NCBI RefSeq assembly: GCF_040115645.1
Contig: NW_027096012.1
Coordinates: forward strand, 434,001 to 498,000
Origin: Euwallacea fornicatus
Taxonomy: Eukaryota; Arthropoda; Insecta; Coleoptera; Curculionidae
Reading direction: 5' to 3'
Length of the DNA: 64,000 nt
The notes below the pieces were generated by a model, which worked only from the letters and a program-made list of their open reading frames with translations, was not told where the DNA came from and ran no database searches. Below, one piece after another: positions 1-12,700 of this stretch; position 1 is the first letter of the stretch; the number at the start of each line of letters is the position of its first letter. A program made the translations under genes and the position numbers.

Positions 1-31
1 ACTTCGTTTAAGAAACTTGGAGTTTGTTTGC

Positions 32-52
32 CGAAGTTATCGAGCTTCGAAG
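32..52. repeat. Overlapping dyads in the family A monomer (example)
   Basis: CGAAG (32-36) and CTTCG (45-49) are 5-bp inverted arms around the 8-nt spacer TTATCGAG. CTTCGAAG (45-52) is an 8-bp palindrome that shares the second arm. The pair recurs in nearly every A monomer. Family B keeps GAAG/CTTC in B2 monomers but has lost the CTTCGAAG palindrome. Confidence 0.7.
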
Positions 53-360
53 TTTGAAATGTTACAAAAGTTGTGTGTTTGAACACATAAAGTACTATTT
101 TTCTTGGAAATGCAACAAGATGCAATCATGATTTGTTGTGACGTCTCAAAGATCTCGACGAGCTGATTAATTTGACATATCGTTTAAGAAATTTGGTGAT
201 CATTTGTCGAAGTTAACGAGCTTCGAAGTTTGAAATGTTACAAAAGTTGTGTATTTGAGCACATAAAGTACTATTTTTCTTGGAAATGCAACAAGATTCA
301 ATCATGATATGGTGTGACGTCTCAAAGATCTCGTGGAGCTGATTAATTTGACACTTCGTT

Positions 361-1050
361 TAAGAAACTTGGAGTTTGTTTGCCGAAGTTATCGAGCTTC
401 GAAGTTTGAAATGTTACAAAAGTTTTTTTTTGAGCCCATAAAGTACTATTTTTCTTGGAAATACAACATGATGCAATCATGATTTGTTGTGACGTCTCAA
501 AGATCTCGTGGAGTTAATTAATTTGACACTTCGTTTAAGAAACTTGGAGTTTGTTTGCCGAAGTTATCGAGCTTCGAAGTTTGAAATGTTACAAAATTTT
601 TTTTTGAGTACATAAAGTACTATTTTTCTTGGAAATACAACATGATGCAATCATGATTTGTTGTGACATCTCAAAGATCTCGTGGAGCTGATTAATTTGA
701 CACTTCGTTTAAGAAACTTGGAGTTTGTTTGCCGAAGTTATCGAGCTTCGAAGTTTGAAATGTTACAAAAGTTTTTTTTTGAGCCCATAAAGTACTATTT
801 TTCTTGGAAATACAACATGATGCAATCATGATTTGTTGTGACGTCTCAAAGATCTCGTGGAGTTAATTAATTTGACACTTCGTTTAAGAAACTTGGAGTT
901 TGTTTGCCGAAGTTATCGAGCTTCGAAGTTTGAAATGTTACAAAATTTTTTTTTGAGTACATAAAGTACTATTTTTCTTGGAAATACAACATGATGCAAT
1001 CATGATTTGTTGTGACATCTCAAAGATCTCGTGGAGCTGATTAATTTCAC
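361..1050 (+). repeat. Recent two-monomer (about 350 bp) duplication in family A
   Basis: A dimer holding one monomer with a poly-T tract plus GAGCCCAT and one with a poly-T tract plus GAGTACAT is repeated at an offset of about 350 bp. For example, the GAGCCCAT variant near 430 recurs near 780. The poly-T monomers lack part of the GTTGTGTG word between the ACAAAA and TTTGAG landmarks, which makes them 1-2 bp shorter. Shared private variants show a local, recent unequal exchange. Confidence 0.8.
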
Positions 1051-3344
1051 ACTTCGTTTAAGAAACTTGGAGTTTGTTTGCCGAAGTTATCGAGCTTCGA
1101 AGTTTGAAATGTTACAAAAGTTGTGTGTTTGAACACATAAAGTACTATTTTTCTTGGAAATGCAACAAGATTCAATCATGATATGTTGTGACGTCTCAAA
1201 GATCTCGTGGAGCTGATTAATTTGACACTTCGTTTAAGAAACTTGGAGTTTGTTTGCCGAAGTTATCGAGCTTCGAAGTTTGAAATGTTACAAAAGTTGT
1301 GTGTTTGAACACATAAAGTACTATTTTTCTTGGAAATGCAACAAGATTCAATCATGATATGTTGTGACGTCTCAAAGATCTCGTGGAGCTGATTAATTTG
1401 ACACTTCGTTTAAGAAACTTGGAGTTTGTTTGCCGAAGTTATCGAGCTTCGAAGTTTGAAATGTTACAAAAGTTGTGTGTTTGAGCACATAACGTACTAT
1501 TTTTCTTGGAAATGCAAGAAGATGCAACCATGATTTGTTGTGACGTCTCAAAGATCTCGTCGAGCTGATTAATTTGACACATTGTTTAAGAAATTTGGTG
1601 ATCATTTGTCGAAGTTATCGAGCTTCGAAGTTTGAAATGTTACAAAAGTTGTGTGTTTGAGCACATAAAGTACTATTTTTCTTGGAAATGCAACAAGATG
1701 CAAACATGATTTGTTGTGACGTCTCAAAGATTTCGACGAGCTGATTAATGTGACACTTCGTTTAAGAAACTTGGAGTTTGTTTGCCGAAGTTATCGAGCT
1801 TCGAAGTTTGAAATGTTACAAAATTTTTTTTTGAGTACATAAAGTACTATTTTTCTTGGAAATACAACAAGATGCAATCATGATTTGTTGTGACGTCTCA
1901 AAGATCTCGTCGAGCTGATTAATTTGACACATTGTTTAAGAAATTTGGTGATCATTTGTCGAAGTTATCGAGCTTCGAAGTTTGAAATGTTACAAAAGTT
2001 GTGTGTTTGAACACATAAAGTACTATTTTTCTTGGAAATGCAACAAGATGCAATCATGATTTGTTGTGACGTCTCAAAGATCTCGTGGAGCTGATTAATT
2101 TGACACTTCGTTTAAGAGACTTGGAGTTTGTTTGCCGAAGTTATCGAGCTTCGAAGTTTGAAATGTTACAAAAGTTGTGTGTTTGAACACATAAAGTACT
2201 ATTTTTCTTGGAAATGCAACAAGATGCAATAATGATTTGTTGTGACGTCTCAAAGATCTCGACGAGCTGATTAATTTGACATATCGTTTAAGAAATTTGG
2301 TGATCATTTGTCGAAGTTAACGAGCTTCGAAGTTTGAAATGTTACAAAAGTTGTGTGTTTGAGCACATAAAGTACTATTTTTCTTGGAAATGCAACAAGA
2401 TTCAATCATGATATGTTGTGACGTCTCAAAGATCTCGTGGAGCTGATTAATTTGACACTTCGTTTAAGAAACTTGGAGTTTGTTTGCCGAAGTTATCGAG
2501 CTTCGAAGTTTGAAATGTTACAAAATTTTTTTTTGAGTACATAAAGTACTATTTTTCTTGGAAATACAACAAGATGCAATCATGATTTGTTGTGACGTCT
2601 CAAAGATCTCGTCGAGCTGATTAATTTGACACATTGTTTAAGAAATTTGGTGATCATTTGTCGAAGTTATCGAGCTTCGAAGTTTGAAATGTTACAAAAG
2701 TTGTGTGTTTGAACACATAAAGTACTATTTTTCTTGGAAATGCAACAAGATGCAATCATAATTTGTTGTGACGTCTCAAAGATTTCGACGAGCTGATTAA
2801 TGTGACACTTCGTTTAAAAAACTTGGAGTTTGTTTGCCGAAGTTATCGAGCTTCGAAGTTTTAAATGTTACAAAAGTTGTGTGTTTGAGCACATAAAGTA
2901 CTATTTTTCTTGGAAATGCAACAAGATTCAATCATGATATGTTGTGACGTCTCAAAGATCTCGTGGAGCTGATTAATTTGACACTTCGTTTAAGAAACTT
3001 GGAGTTTGTTTGCGGAAGTTATCGAGCTTCGAAGTTTGAAATGTTACAAAAGTTGTGTGTTTGAGTACATAAAGTACTATTTTTCTTGGAAATGCAACAA
3101 GATGCAATCATGATTTGTTGTGACGTCTCAAAGATCTCGACGAGCTGTTTAATTTGACATATCGTTTAAGAAATTTGGTGATCATTTGTCGAAGATAACG
3201 AGCTTCGAAGTTTGAAATGTTACAAAAGTTGTGTATTTGAGCACATAAAGTACTATTTTTCTTGGAAATGCAACAAGATGCAAACATGATTTGTTGTGAC
3301 GTCTCAAAGATTTCGACGAGCTGATTAATGTGACACTTCGTTTA

Positions 3345-6300
3345 AGAAACTTGGAGTTTGTTTGCCGAAGTTATCGAGCTTCGAAGTTTGAAATGTTACA
3401 AAAGTTGTGTGTTTGAGCACATAAAGTACTATTTTTCTTGGAAATGCAACAAGATTCAATCATGATATGTTGTGACGTCTCAAAGATCTCGTGGAGCTGA
3501 TTAATTTGACACTTCGTTTAAGAAACTTGGAGTTTGTTTGCCGAAGTTATCGAGCTTCGAAGTTTGAAATGTTACAAAAGTTGTGTGTTTGAGCACATAA
3601 AGTACTATTTTTCTTGGAAATGCAACAAGATTCAATCATGATATGTTGTGACGTCTCAAAGATCTCGTCGAGCTGATTAATTTGACACATTGTTTAAGAA
3701 ACTTGGAGTTTGTTTGCCGAAGTTATCGAGCTTCGAAGTTTGAAATGTTACAAAAGTTGTGTGTTTGAGCACATAAAGTACTATTTTTCTTGGAAATGCA
3801 ACAAGATTCAATCATGATATGTTGTGACGTCTCAAAGATCTCGACGAGCTGATTAATTTGACATATCGTTTAAGAAATTTGGTGATCATTTGTCGAAGAT
3901 AACGAGCTTCGAAGTTTGAAATGTTACAAAAGTTGTGTGTTTGAGCACATAAAGTACTATTTTTCTTGGAAATGCAACAAGATTCAATCATGATATGTTG
4001 TGACGTCTCAAAGATCTCGTGGAGCTGATTAATTTGACACTTCGTTTAAGAAACTTGGAGTTTGTTTGCCGAAGTTATCGAGCTTCGAAGTTTGAAATGT
4101 TACAAAAGTTGTGTGTTTGAGCACATAAAGTACTATTTTTCTTGGAAATGCAACAAGATTCAATCATGATATGTTGTGACGTCTCAAAGATCTCGTGGAG
4201 CTGATTAATTTGACACTTCGTTTAAGAAACTTGGAGTTTGTTTGCCGAAGTTATCGAGCTTCGAAGTTTGAAATGTTACAAAATTTTTTTTTGAGTACAT
4301 AAAGTACTATTTTTCTTGGAAATACAACAAGATGCAATCATGATTTGTTGTGACGTCTCAAAGATCTCGTCGAGCTGATTAATTTGACACATTGTTTAAG
4401 AAATTTGGTGATCATTTGTCGAAGTTATCGAGCTTCGAAGTTTGAAATGTTACAAAAGTTGTGTGTTTGAACACATAAAGTACTATTTTTCTTGGAAATG
4501 CAACAAGATGCAATCATGATTTGTTGTGACGTCTCAAAGATTTCGACGAGCTGATTAATGTGACACTTCGTTTAAAAAACTTGGAGTTTGTTTGCCGAAG
4601 TTATCGAGCTTCGAAGTTTTAAATGTTACAAAAGTTGTGTGTTTGAGCACATAAAGTACTATTTTTCTTGGAAATGCAACAAGATTCAATCATGATATGT
4701 TGTGACGTCTCAAAGATCTCGTGGAGCTGATTAATTTGACACTTCGTTTAAGAAACTTGGAGTTTGTTTGCGGAAGTTATCGAGCTTCGAAGTTTGAAAT
4801 GTTACAAAAGTTGTGTGTTTGAGTACATAAAGTACTATTTTTCTTGGAAATGCAACAAGATGCAATCATGATTTGTTGTGACGTCTCAAAGATCTCGACG
4901 AGCTGTTTAATTTGACATATCGTTTAAAAAACTTGGAGTTTGTTTGCCGAAGTTATCGAGCTTCGAAGTTTTAAATGTTACAAAAGTTGTGTGTTTGAGC
5001 ACATAAAGTACTATTTTTCTTGGAAATGCAACAAGATGCAATCATGATTTGTTGTGACGTCTCAAAGATCTCGACGAGCTGATTAATTTGACATATCGTT
5101 TAAGAAATTTGGTGATCATTTGTCGAAGTTAACGAGCTTCGAAGTTTGAAATGTTACAAAAGTTGTGTGTTTGAGCACATAAAGTACTATTTTTCTTGGA
5201 AATGCAACAAGATTCAATCATGATATGTTGTGACGTCTCAAAGATCTCGTGGAGCTGATTAATTTGACACTTCGTTTAAGAAACTTGGAGTTTGTTTGCC
5301 GAAGTTATCGAGCTTCGAAGTTTGAAATGTTACAAAATTTTTTTTTGAGTACATAAAGTACTATTTTTCTTGGAAATACAACAAGATGCAATCATGATTT
5401 GTTGTGACGTCTCAAAGATCTCGTCGAGCTGATTAATTTGACACATTGTTTAAGAAATTTGGTGATCATTTGTCGAAGTTATCGAGCTTCGAAGTTTGAA
5501 ATGTTACAAAAGTTGTGTGTTTGAACACATAAAGTACTATTTTTCTTGGAAATGCAACAAGATGCAATCATGATTTGTTGTGACGTCTCAAAGATCTCGT
5601 GGAGCTGATTAATTTGACACTTCGTTTAAGAGACTTGGAGTTTGTTTGCCGAAGTTATCGAGCTTCGAAGTTTGAAATGTTACAAAAGTTGTGTGTTTGA
5701 GCACATAAAGTACTATTTTTCTTGGAAATGCAACAAGATTCAATCATGATATGTTGTGACGTCTCAAAGATCTCGTGGAGCTGATTAATTTGACACTTCG
5801 TTTAAGAAACTTGGAGTTTGTTTGCCGAAGTTATCGAGCTTCGAAGTTTGAAATGTTACAAAAGTTGTGTGTTTGAGCACATAAAGTACTATTTTTCTTG
5901 GAAATGCAACAAGATTCAATCATGATATGTTGTGACGTCTCAAAGATCTCGTCGAGCTGATTAATTTGACACATTGTTTAAGAAACTTGGAGTTTGTTTG
6001 CCGAAGTTATCGAGCTTCGAAGTTTGAAATGTTACAAAAGTTGTGTGTTTGAGCACATAAAGTACTATTTTTCTTGGAAATGCAACAAGATTCAATCATG
6101 ATATGTTGTGACGTCTCAAAGATCTCGACGAGCTGATTAATTTGACATATCGTTTAAGAAATTTGGTGATCATTTGTCGAAGATAACGAGCTTCGAAGTT
6201 TGAAATGTTACAAAAGTTGTGTGTTTGAGCACATAAAGTACTATTTTTCTTGGAAATGCAACAAGATTCAATCATGATATGTTGTGACGTCTCAAAGATC

Positions 6301-6673
6301 TCGTGGAGCTGATTAATTTGACACTTCGTTTAAGAAACTTGGAGTTTGTTTGCCGAAGTTATCGAGCTTCGAAGTTTGAAATGTTACAAAAGTTGTGTGT
6401 TTGAGCACATAAAGTACTATTTTTCTTGGAAATGCAACAAGATTCAATCATGATATGTTGTGACGTCTCAAAGATCTCGTGGAGCTGATTAATTTGACAC
6501 TTCGTTTAAGAAACTTGGAGTTTGTTTGCCGAAGTTATCGAGCTTCGAAGTTTGAAATGTTACAAAATTTTTTTTTGAGTACATAAAGTACTATTTTTCT
6601 TGGAAATACAACAAGATGCAATCATGATTTGTTGTGACGTCTCAAAGATCTCGTCGAGCTGATTAATTTGACA
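3345..6673 (+). repeat. Block duplications in family A: 13-monomer (2,284 bp) and 10-monomer (1,758 bp) offsets
   Basis: About 1.04 kb starting near 3,345 recurs near 5,629 at an offset of 2,284 bp. The shared marker is a hybrid monomer in which ACACATTGTTTAAG is followed by the A1 word AAACTTGG (GACACATTG at 3,684 and 5,968). A second marker, TTTGCGGAAG, recurs at an offset of 1,758 bp (GCGG at 3,012 and 4,770). A third, AAGAGACTTGGAG, occurs at 2,117, 5,631 and 7,211. The offsets are near-integer multiples of the monomer, as expected from unequal exchange within the array. Confidence 0.75.
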
Positions 6674-9600
6674 TATCGTTTAAGAAATTTGGTGATCATT
6701 TGTCGAAGTTAACGAGCTTCGAAGTTTGAAATGTTACAAAAGTTGTGTGTTTGAGCACATAAAGTACTATTTTTCTTGGAAATGCAACAAGATTCAATCA
6801 TGATATGTTGTGACGTCTCAAAGATCTCGTGGAGCTGATTAATTTGACACTTCGTTTAAGAAACTTGGAGTTTGTTTGCCGAAGTTATCGAGCTTCGAAG
6901 TTTGAAATGTTACAAAATTTTTTTTTGAGTACATAAAGTACTATTTTTCTTGGAAATACAACAAGATGCAATCATGATTTGTTGTGACGTCTCAAAGATC
7001 TCGTCGAGCTGATTAATTTGACACATTGTTTAAGAAATTTGGTGATCATTTGTCGAAGTTATCGAGCTTCGAAGTTTGAAATGTTACAAAAGTTGTGTGT
7101 TTGAACACATAAAGTACTATTTTTCTTGGAAATGCAACAAGATGCAATCATGATTTGTTGTGACGTCTCAAAGATCTCGTGGAGCTGATTAATTTGACAC
7201 TTCGTTTAAGAGACTTGGAGTTTGTTTGCCGAAGTTATCGAGCTTCGAAGTTTGAAATGTTACAAAAGTTGTGTGTTTGAACACATAAAGTACTATTTTT
7301 CTTGGAAATGCAACAAGATGCAATAATGATTTGTTGTGACGTCTCAAAGATCTCGACGAGCTGATTAATTTGACATATCGTTTAAGAAATTTGGTGATCA
7401 TTTGTCGAAGTTATCGAGCTTCGAAGTTTGAAATGTTACAAAAGTTGTGTATTTGAGCACATAAAGTACTATTTTTCTTGGAAATGCAACAAGATGCAAA
7501 CATGATTTGTTGTGACGTCTCAAAGATCTCGTGGAGCTGATTAATTTGACACTTCGTTTAAGAAACTTGGAGTTTGTTTGCCGAAGTCATCGAGCTTCGA
7601 AGTTTGAAATGTTACAAAAGTTGTGTGTTTGAGCACATAAAGTACTATTTTTCTTGGAAATGCAACAAGATTCAATCATGATATGTTGTGACGTCTCAAA
7701 GATCTCGTGGAGCTGATTAATTTGACACTTCGTTTAAGAAACTTGGAGTTTGTTTGCCGAAGTTATCGAGCTTCGAAGTTTGAAATGTTACAAAATTTTT
7801 TTTTGAGTACATAAAGTACTATTTTTCTTGGAAATACAACAAGATGCAATCATGATTTGTTGTGACGTCTCAAAGATCTCGTCGAGCTGATTAATTTGAC
7901 ACATTGTTTAAGAAATTTGGTGATCATTTGTCGAAGTTATCGAGCTTCGAAGTTTGAAATGTTACAAAAGTTGTGTGTTTGAACACATAAAGTACTATTT
8001 TTCTTGGAAATGCAACAAGATGCAATCATGATTTGTTGTGACGTCTCAAAGATCTCGTCGAGCTGATTAATTTGACACATTGTTTAAGAAATTTGGTGAT
8101 CATTTGTCGAAGTTATCGAGCTTCGAAGTTTGAAATGTTACAAAAGTTGTGTGTTTGAACACATAAAGTACTATTTTTCTTGGAAATGCAACAAGATGCA
8201 ATCATGATTTGTTGTGACGTCTCAAAGATCTCGACGAGCTGATTAATTTGACATATCGTTTAAGAAATTTGGTGATCATTTGTCGAAGTTAACGAGCTTC
8301 GAAGTTTGAAATGTTACAAAAGTTGTGTATTTGAGCACATAAAGTACTATTTTTCTTGGAAATGCAACAAGATGCAAACATGATTTGTTGTGACGTCTCA
8401 AAGATTTCGACGAGCTGATTAATGTGACACTTCGTTTAAGAAACTTGGAGTTTGTTTGCCGAAGTCATCGAGCTTCGAAGTTTGAAATGTTACAAAAGTT
8501 GTGTGTTTGAGCACATAAAGTACTATTTTTCTTGGAAATGCAACAAGATTCAATCATGATATGTTGTGACGTCTCAAAGATCTCGTGGAGCTGATTAATT
8601 TGACACTTCGTTTAAGAAACTTGGAGTTTGTTTGCCGAAGTTATCGAGCTTCGAAGTTTGAAATGTTACAAAATTTTTTTTTGAGTACATAAAGTACTAT
8701 TTTTCTTGGAAATACAACAAGATGCAAACATGATTTGTTGTGACGTCTCAAAGATCTCGTGGAGCTTATTAATTTGACACTTCGTTTAAGAAACTTGGAG
8801 TTTTTTTGTCGAAGTTATCGAGCTTCGAAGTTTGAAATGTTACAAAAGTTGTGTGTTTGAACACATAAAGTACTATTTTTCTTGGAAATGCAACAAGATT
8901 CAATCATGATATGTTGTGACGTCTCAAAGATCTCGTCGAGCTGATTAATTTGACACATTGTTTAAGAAATTTGGTGATCATTTGTCGAAGTTATCGAGCT
9001 TCGAAGTTTGAAATGTTACAAAAGTTGTGTGTTTGAACACATAAAGTACTATTTTTCTTGGAAATGCAACAAGATGCAATCATGATTTGTTGTGACGTCT
9101 CAAAGATCTCGACGAGCTGATTAATTTGACACATTGTTTAAGAAATTTGGTGATCATTTGTCGAAGTTATCGAGCTTCGAAGTTTGAAATGTTACAAAAG
9201 TTGTGTGTTTGAACACATAAAGTACTATTTTTCTTGGAAATGCAACAAGATGCAATCATGATTTGTTGTGACGTCTCAAAGATCTCGACGAGCTGATTAA
9301 TTTGACATATCGTTTAAGAAATTTGGTGATCATTTGTCGAAGTTAACGAGCTTCGAAGTTTGAAATGTTACAAAAGTTGTGTGTTTGAGCACATAAAGTA
9401 CTATTTTTCTTGGAAATGCAACAAGATTCAATCATGATATGTTGTGACGTCTCAAAGATCTCGTCGAGCTGATTAATTTGACACATTGTTTAAGATTATT
9501 TGGTGATCATTTGTCGAAGTTATCGAACTTCGAAGTTTGAAATGTTACAAAATTTGTGTATTTGAGCACATAAAGTACTATTTTTCTTGGAAATGCAACA

Positions 9601-9781
9601 AGATGCAATCATGATTTGTTGTGACGTCTCAAAGATCTCGTGGTGCTGATTAATTTGACACTTCGTTTAAGAACCTTGGAGTTTGTTTGCCGAAGTTATC
9701 GAGCTTCGAAGTTTGAAATGTTACAAAAGTTGTGTGTTTGACCACATAAAGTACTATTTTTCTTGGAAATGCAACAAGATT

Positions 9782-12700
9782 CAATCATGATATCTTGTGA
9801 CGTCTTAAAGTTCTCGTGGAGCTGATTAATTTGACACTTCGTTTAAGAAACTTGGAGTTTGTTTGCCGAAGTTATCGAGCTTCGAAGTTTGAAATGTTAC
9901 AAAAGTTGTGTGTTTGAGCACATAAAGTACTATTTTTCTTGGAAATCCAACATGATGCAATCATGGTTTGTTGTGACGTCACAAAGATCTCGCGGTGCTG
10001 ATTAATTTGACACTTCGTTTAAGAAACTTGGAGTTTGTTTGCCGAAGTTATCGAGCTTCGAAGTTTTAAATGTTACAAAAGTTTTGTGTTTGAGCACATA
10101 AAGTACTATTTTTCTTGGAAATACAACATGATGCAATCATGATTTGTTGTGACGTCTCAAAGATCTCGTGGAGCTTATTAATTTGACACTTCGTTTAAGA
10201 TACTTGGAGTTTGTTTGCCGAAGTTATCGAGCTTCGAAGTTTTAAATGTTACAAAAGTTTTGTGTTTGAGCACATAAAGTACTATTTTTCTTGGAAATAC
10301 AACATGATGCAATCATGATTTGTTGTGACGTTTCAAAGATCTCGACGACCTGATTAATTTGACACATCGTTTAAGAAATTTGGTGATCATTTTTCGAAGT
10401 TAACGAGCTTCGAAGTTTGAAATGTTACAAAAGTTGTATGTTTGAACACATAAAGTACTATTTTTCTTGGAAATGCAACAAGATGCAATCATGATTTGTT
10501 GTGACGTCTCAAAGATCTCGACGAGCTGATTAATGTGACACTTCGTTTAAGAAACTTGGAGTTTGTTTGCCGAAGTTAACGAGCTTCGAAGTTTGAAATG
10601 TTACAAAATTTGTGTATTTGAGCACATAAAGTACTACTTTTCTTGGAAATGCAACAAGATGCAATCATGATTTGTTGTGACGTCTCAAAGATCTCGACGA
10701 GCTGATTAATTTGACACATCGTTTAAGAAATTTGGTGATCATTTGTCGAAGTTACCGAGCTTCAAAATTTGAAATGTTACAAAAGTTGTGTGTTTGAGCA
10801 CATAAAATACTATTTTTCTTGGAAATACAACATGATGCAATCATGGTTTGTTGTGACGTCTCAAAGATCTCGTGGTGCTGATTAATTTGACACTTCGTTT
10901 AAGAAGCTTGGAGTTTGTTTGCCGAAGTTATCGAGCTTCGAAGTTTGAAATGTTACAAAAGTTTTTTTTTGAGCACATAAAGTACTATTTTTCTTGGAAA
11001 TACAACATTATGCAATCATGATTTGTCGTGACGTCTCAAAGATCTCGTGGAGCTGATTAATTTGACACTTCGTTTAAGAAACTTGGAGTTTGTTTGCCGA
11101 AGTTATCGAGCTTCGAAGTTTGAAATGTTACAAAAGTTTTGTGTTTGAGCACATAAAGTACTATTTTTCTTGGAAATACAACATGATGCAATCATGATTT
11201 GTTGTGACGTTTCAAAGATCTCGACGACCTGATTAATTTGACACATCGTTTAAGAAATTTGGTGATCATTTGTCGAAGTTAACGAGCTTCGAAGTTTGAA
11301 ATGTTGCAAAAGTTGTGTGTTTGAACACATAAAGTACTATTTTTCTTGGAAATGCAACAAGATGCAAACATGATTTGTTGTGACGTCTCAAAGATCTCGA
11401 CGAGCTGATTAATGTGACACTTCGTTTAAGAAACTTGGAGTTTGTTTGCCGAAGTTATCGACCTTCGAAATTTTAAATGTTACAAAAGTTGTGTGTTTGA
11501 GCACATAAAGTACTATTTTTCTTGGAAATGCAACAAGATTCAATCATGATATGTTGTGACGTCTCAAAGATCTCGTGGAGCTGATTAATTTGACACTTCG
11601 TTTAAGAAACTTGAAGTTTGTTTGCCGAAGTTATCGAGCTTCGAAGTTTGAAATGTTACAAAAGTTGTGTGTTTGAGCACATAAAGTACTATTTTTCTTG
11701 GAAATGCAACAAGATTCAATCATGATATGTTGTGACGTCTCAAAGATCTCGTGGAGCTGATTAATTTGACACTTCGTTTAAGAAACTTGGAGTTTGTTTG
11801 CCGAAGTTATCGAGCTTCGAAGTTTGAAATGTTACAAAAGTTGTGTGTTTGAGCACATAAAGTACTATTTTTCTTGGAAATGCAACAAGATTCAATCATG
11901 ATATGTTGTGACGTCTCAAAGATCTCGTGGAGCTGATTAATTTGACACTTCGTTTAAGAAACTTGGAGTTTGTTTGCCGAAGTTATCGAGCTTCGAAGTT
12001 TGAAATGTTACAAAATTTTTTTTTGAGTATATAAAGTACTATTTTTCTTGGAAATACAACAAGATGCAATCATGATTTGTTGTGACGTCTCAAAGATCTC
12101 GTCGAGCTGATTAATTTGACACATTGTTTAAGAAATTTGGTGATCATTTGTCGAAGTTATCGAGCTTCGAAGTTTGAAATGTTACAAAAGTTGTGTGTTT
12201 GAACACATAAAGTACTATTTTTCTTGGAAATGCAACAAGATGCAATCATGATTTGTTGTGACGTCTCAAAGATCTCGACGAGCTGATTAATTTGACACAT
12301 TGTTTAAGAAATTTGGTGATCATTTGTCGAAGTTATCGAGCTTCGAAGTTTGAAATGTTACAAAAGTTGTGTGTTTGAACACATAAAGTACTATTTTTCT
12401 TGGAAATGCAACAAGATGCAATCATGATTTGTTGTGACGTCTCAAAGATCTCGACGAGCTGATTAATTTTACATACCGTTTAAGAAATTTGGTGATCATT
12501 TGTCGAAGTTAACGAGCTTCGAAGTTTGAAATGTTACAAAAGTTGTGTGTTTGAGCACATAAAGTACTATTTTTCTTGGAAATGCAACAAGATTCAATCA
12601 TGATATGTTGTGACGTCTCAAAGATCTCGTCGAGCTGATTAATTTGACACATTGTTTAAGATTATTTGGTGATCATTTGTCGAAGTTATCGAGCTTCGAA

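Noticed and set aside
2..20. Resemblance of CTTCGTTTAAGAAAC in A1 monomers to the first half of the mammalian CENP-B box
   Set aside because: The required CGGG end is missing and the spacing does not match. The likeness is partial and could be chance in an AT-rich monomer.
1393..7401. Three 70-codon minus-strand frames in family A (1,393-1,605, 2,095-2,307, 7,189-7,401)
   Set aside because: They span a little more than one monomer and are open only where two particular monomer variants are adjacent. Two are identical because of block duplication. There is no promoter or further coding evidence.
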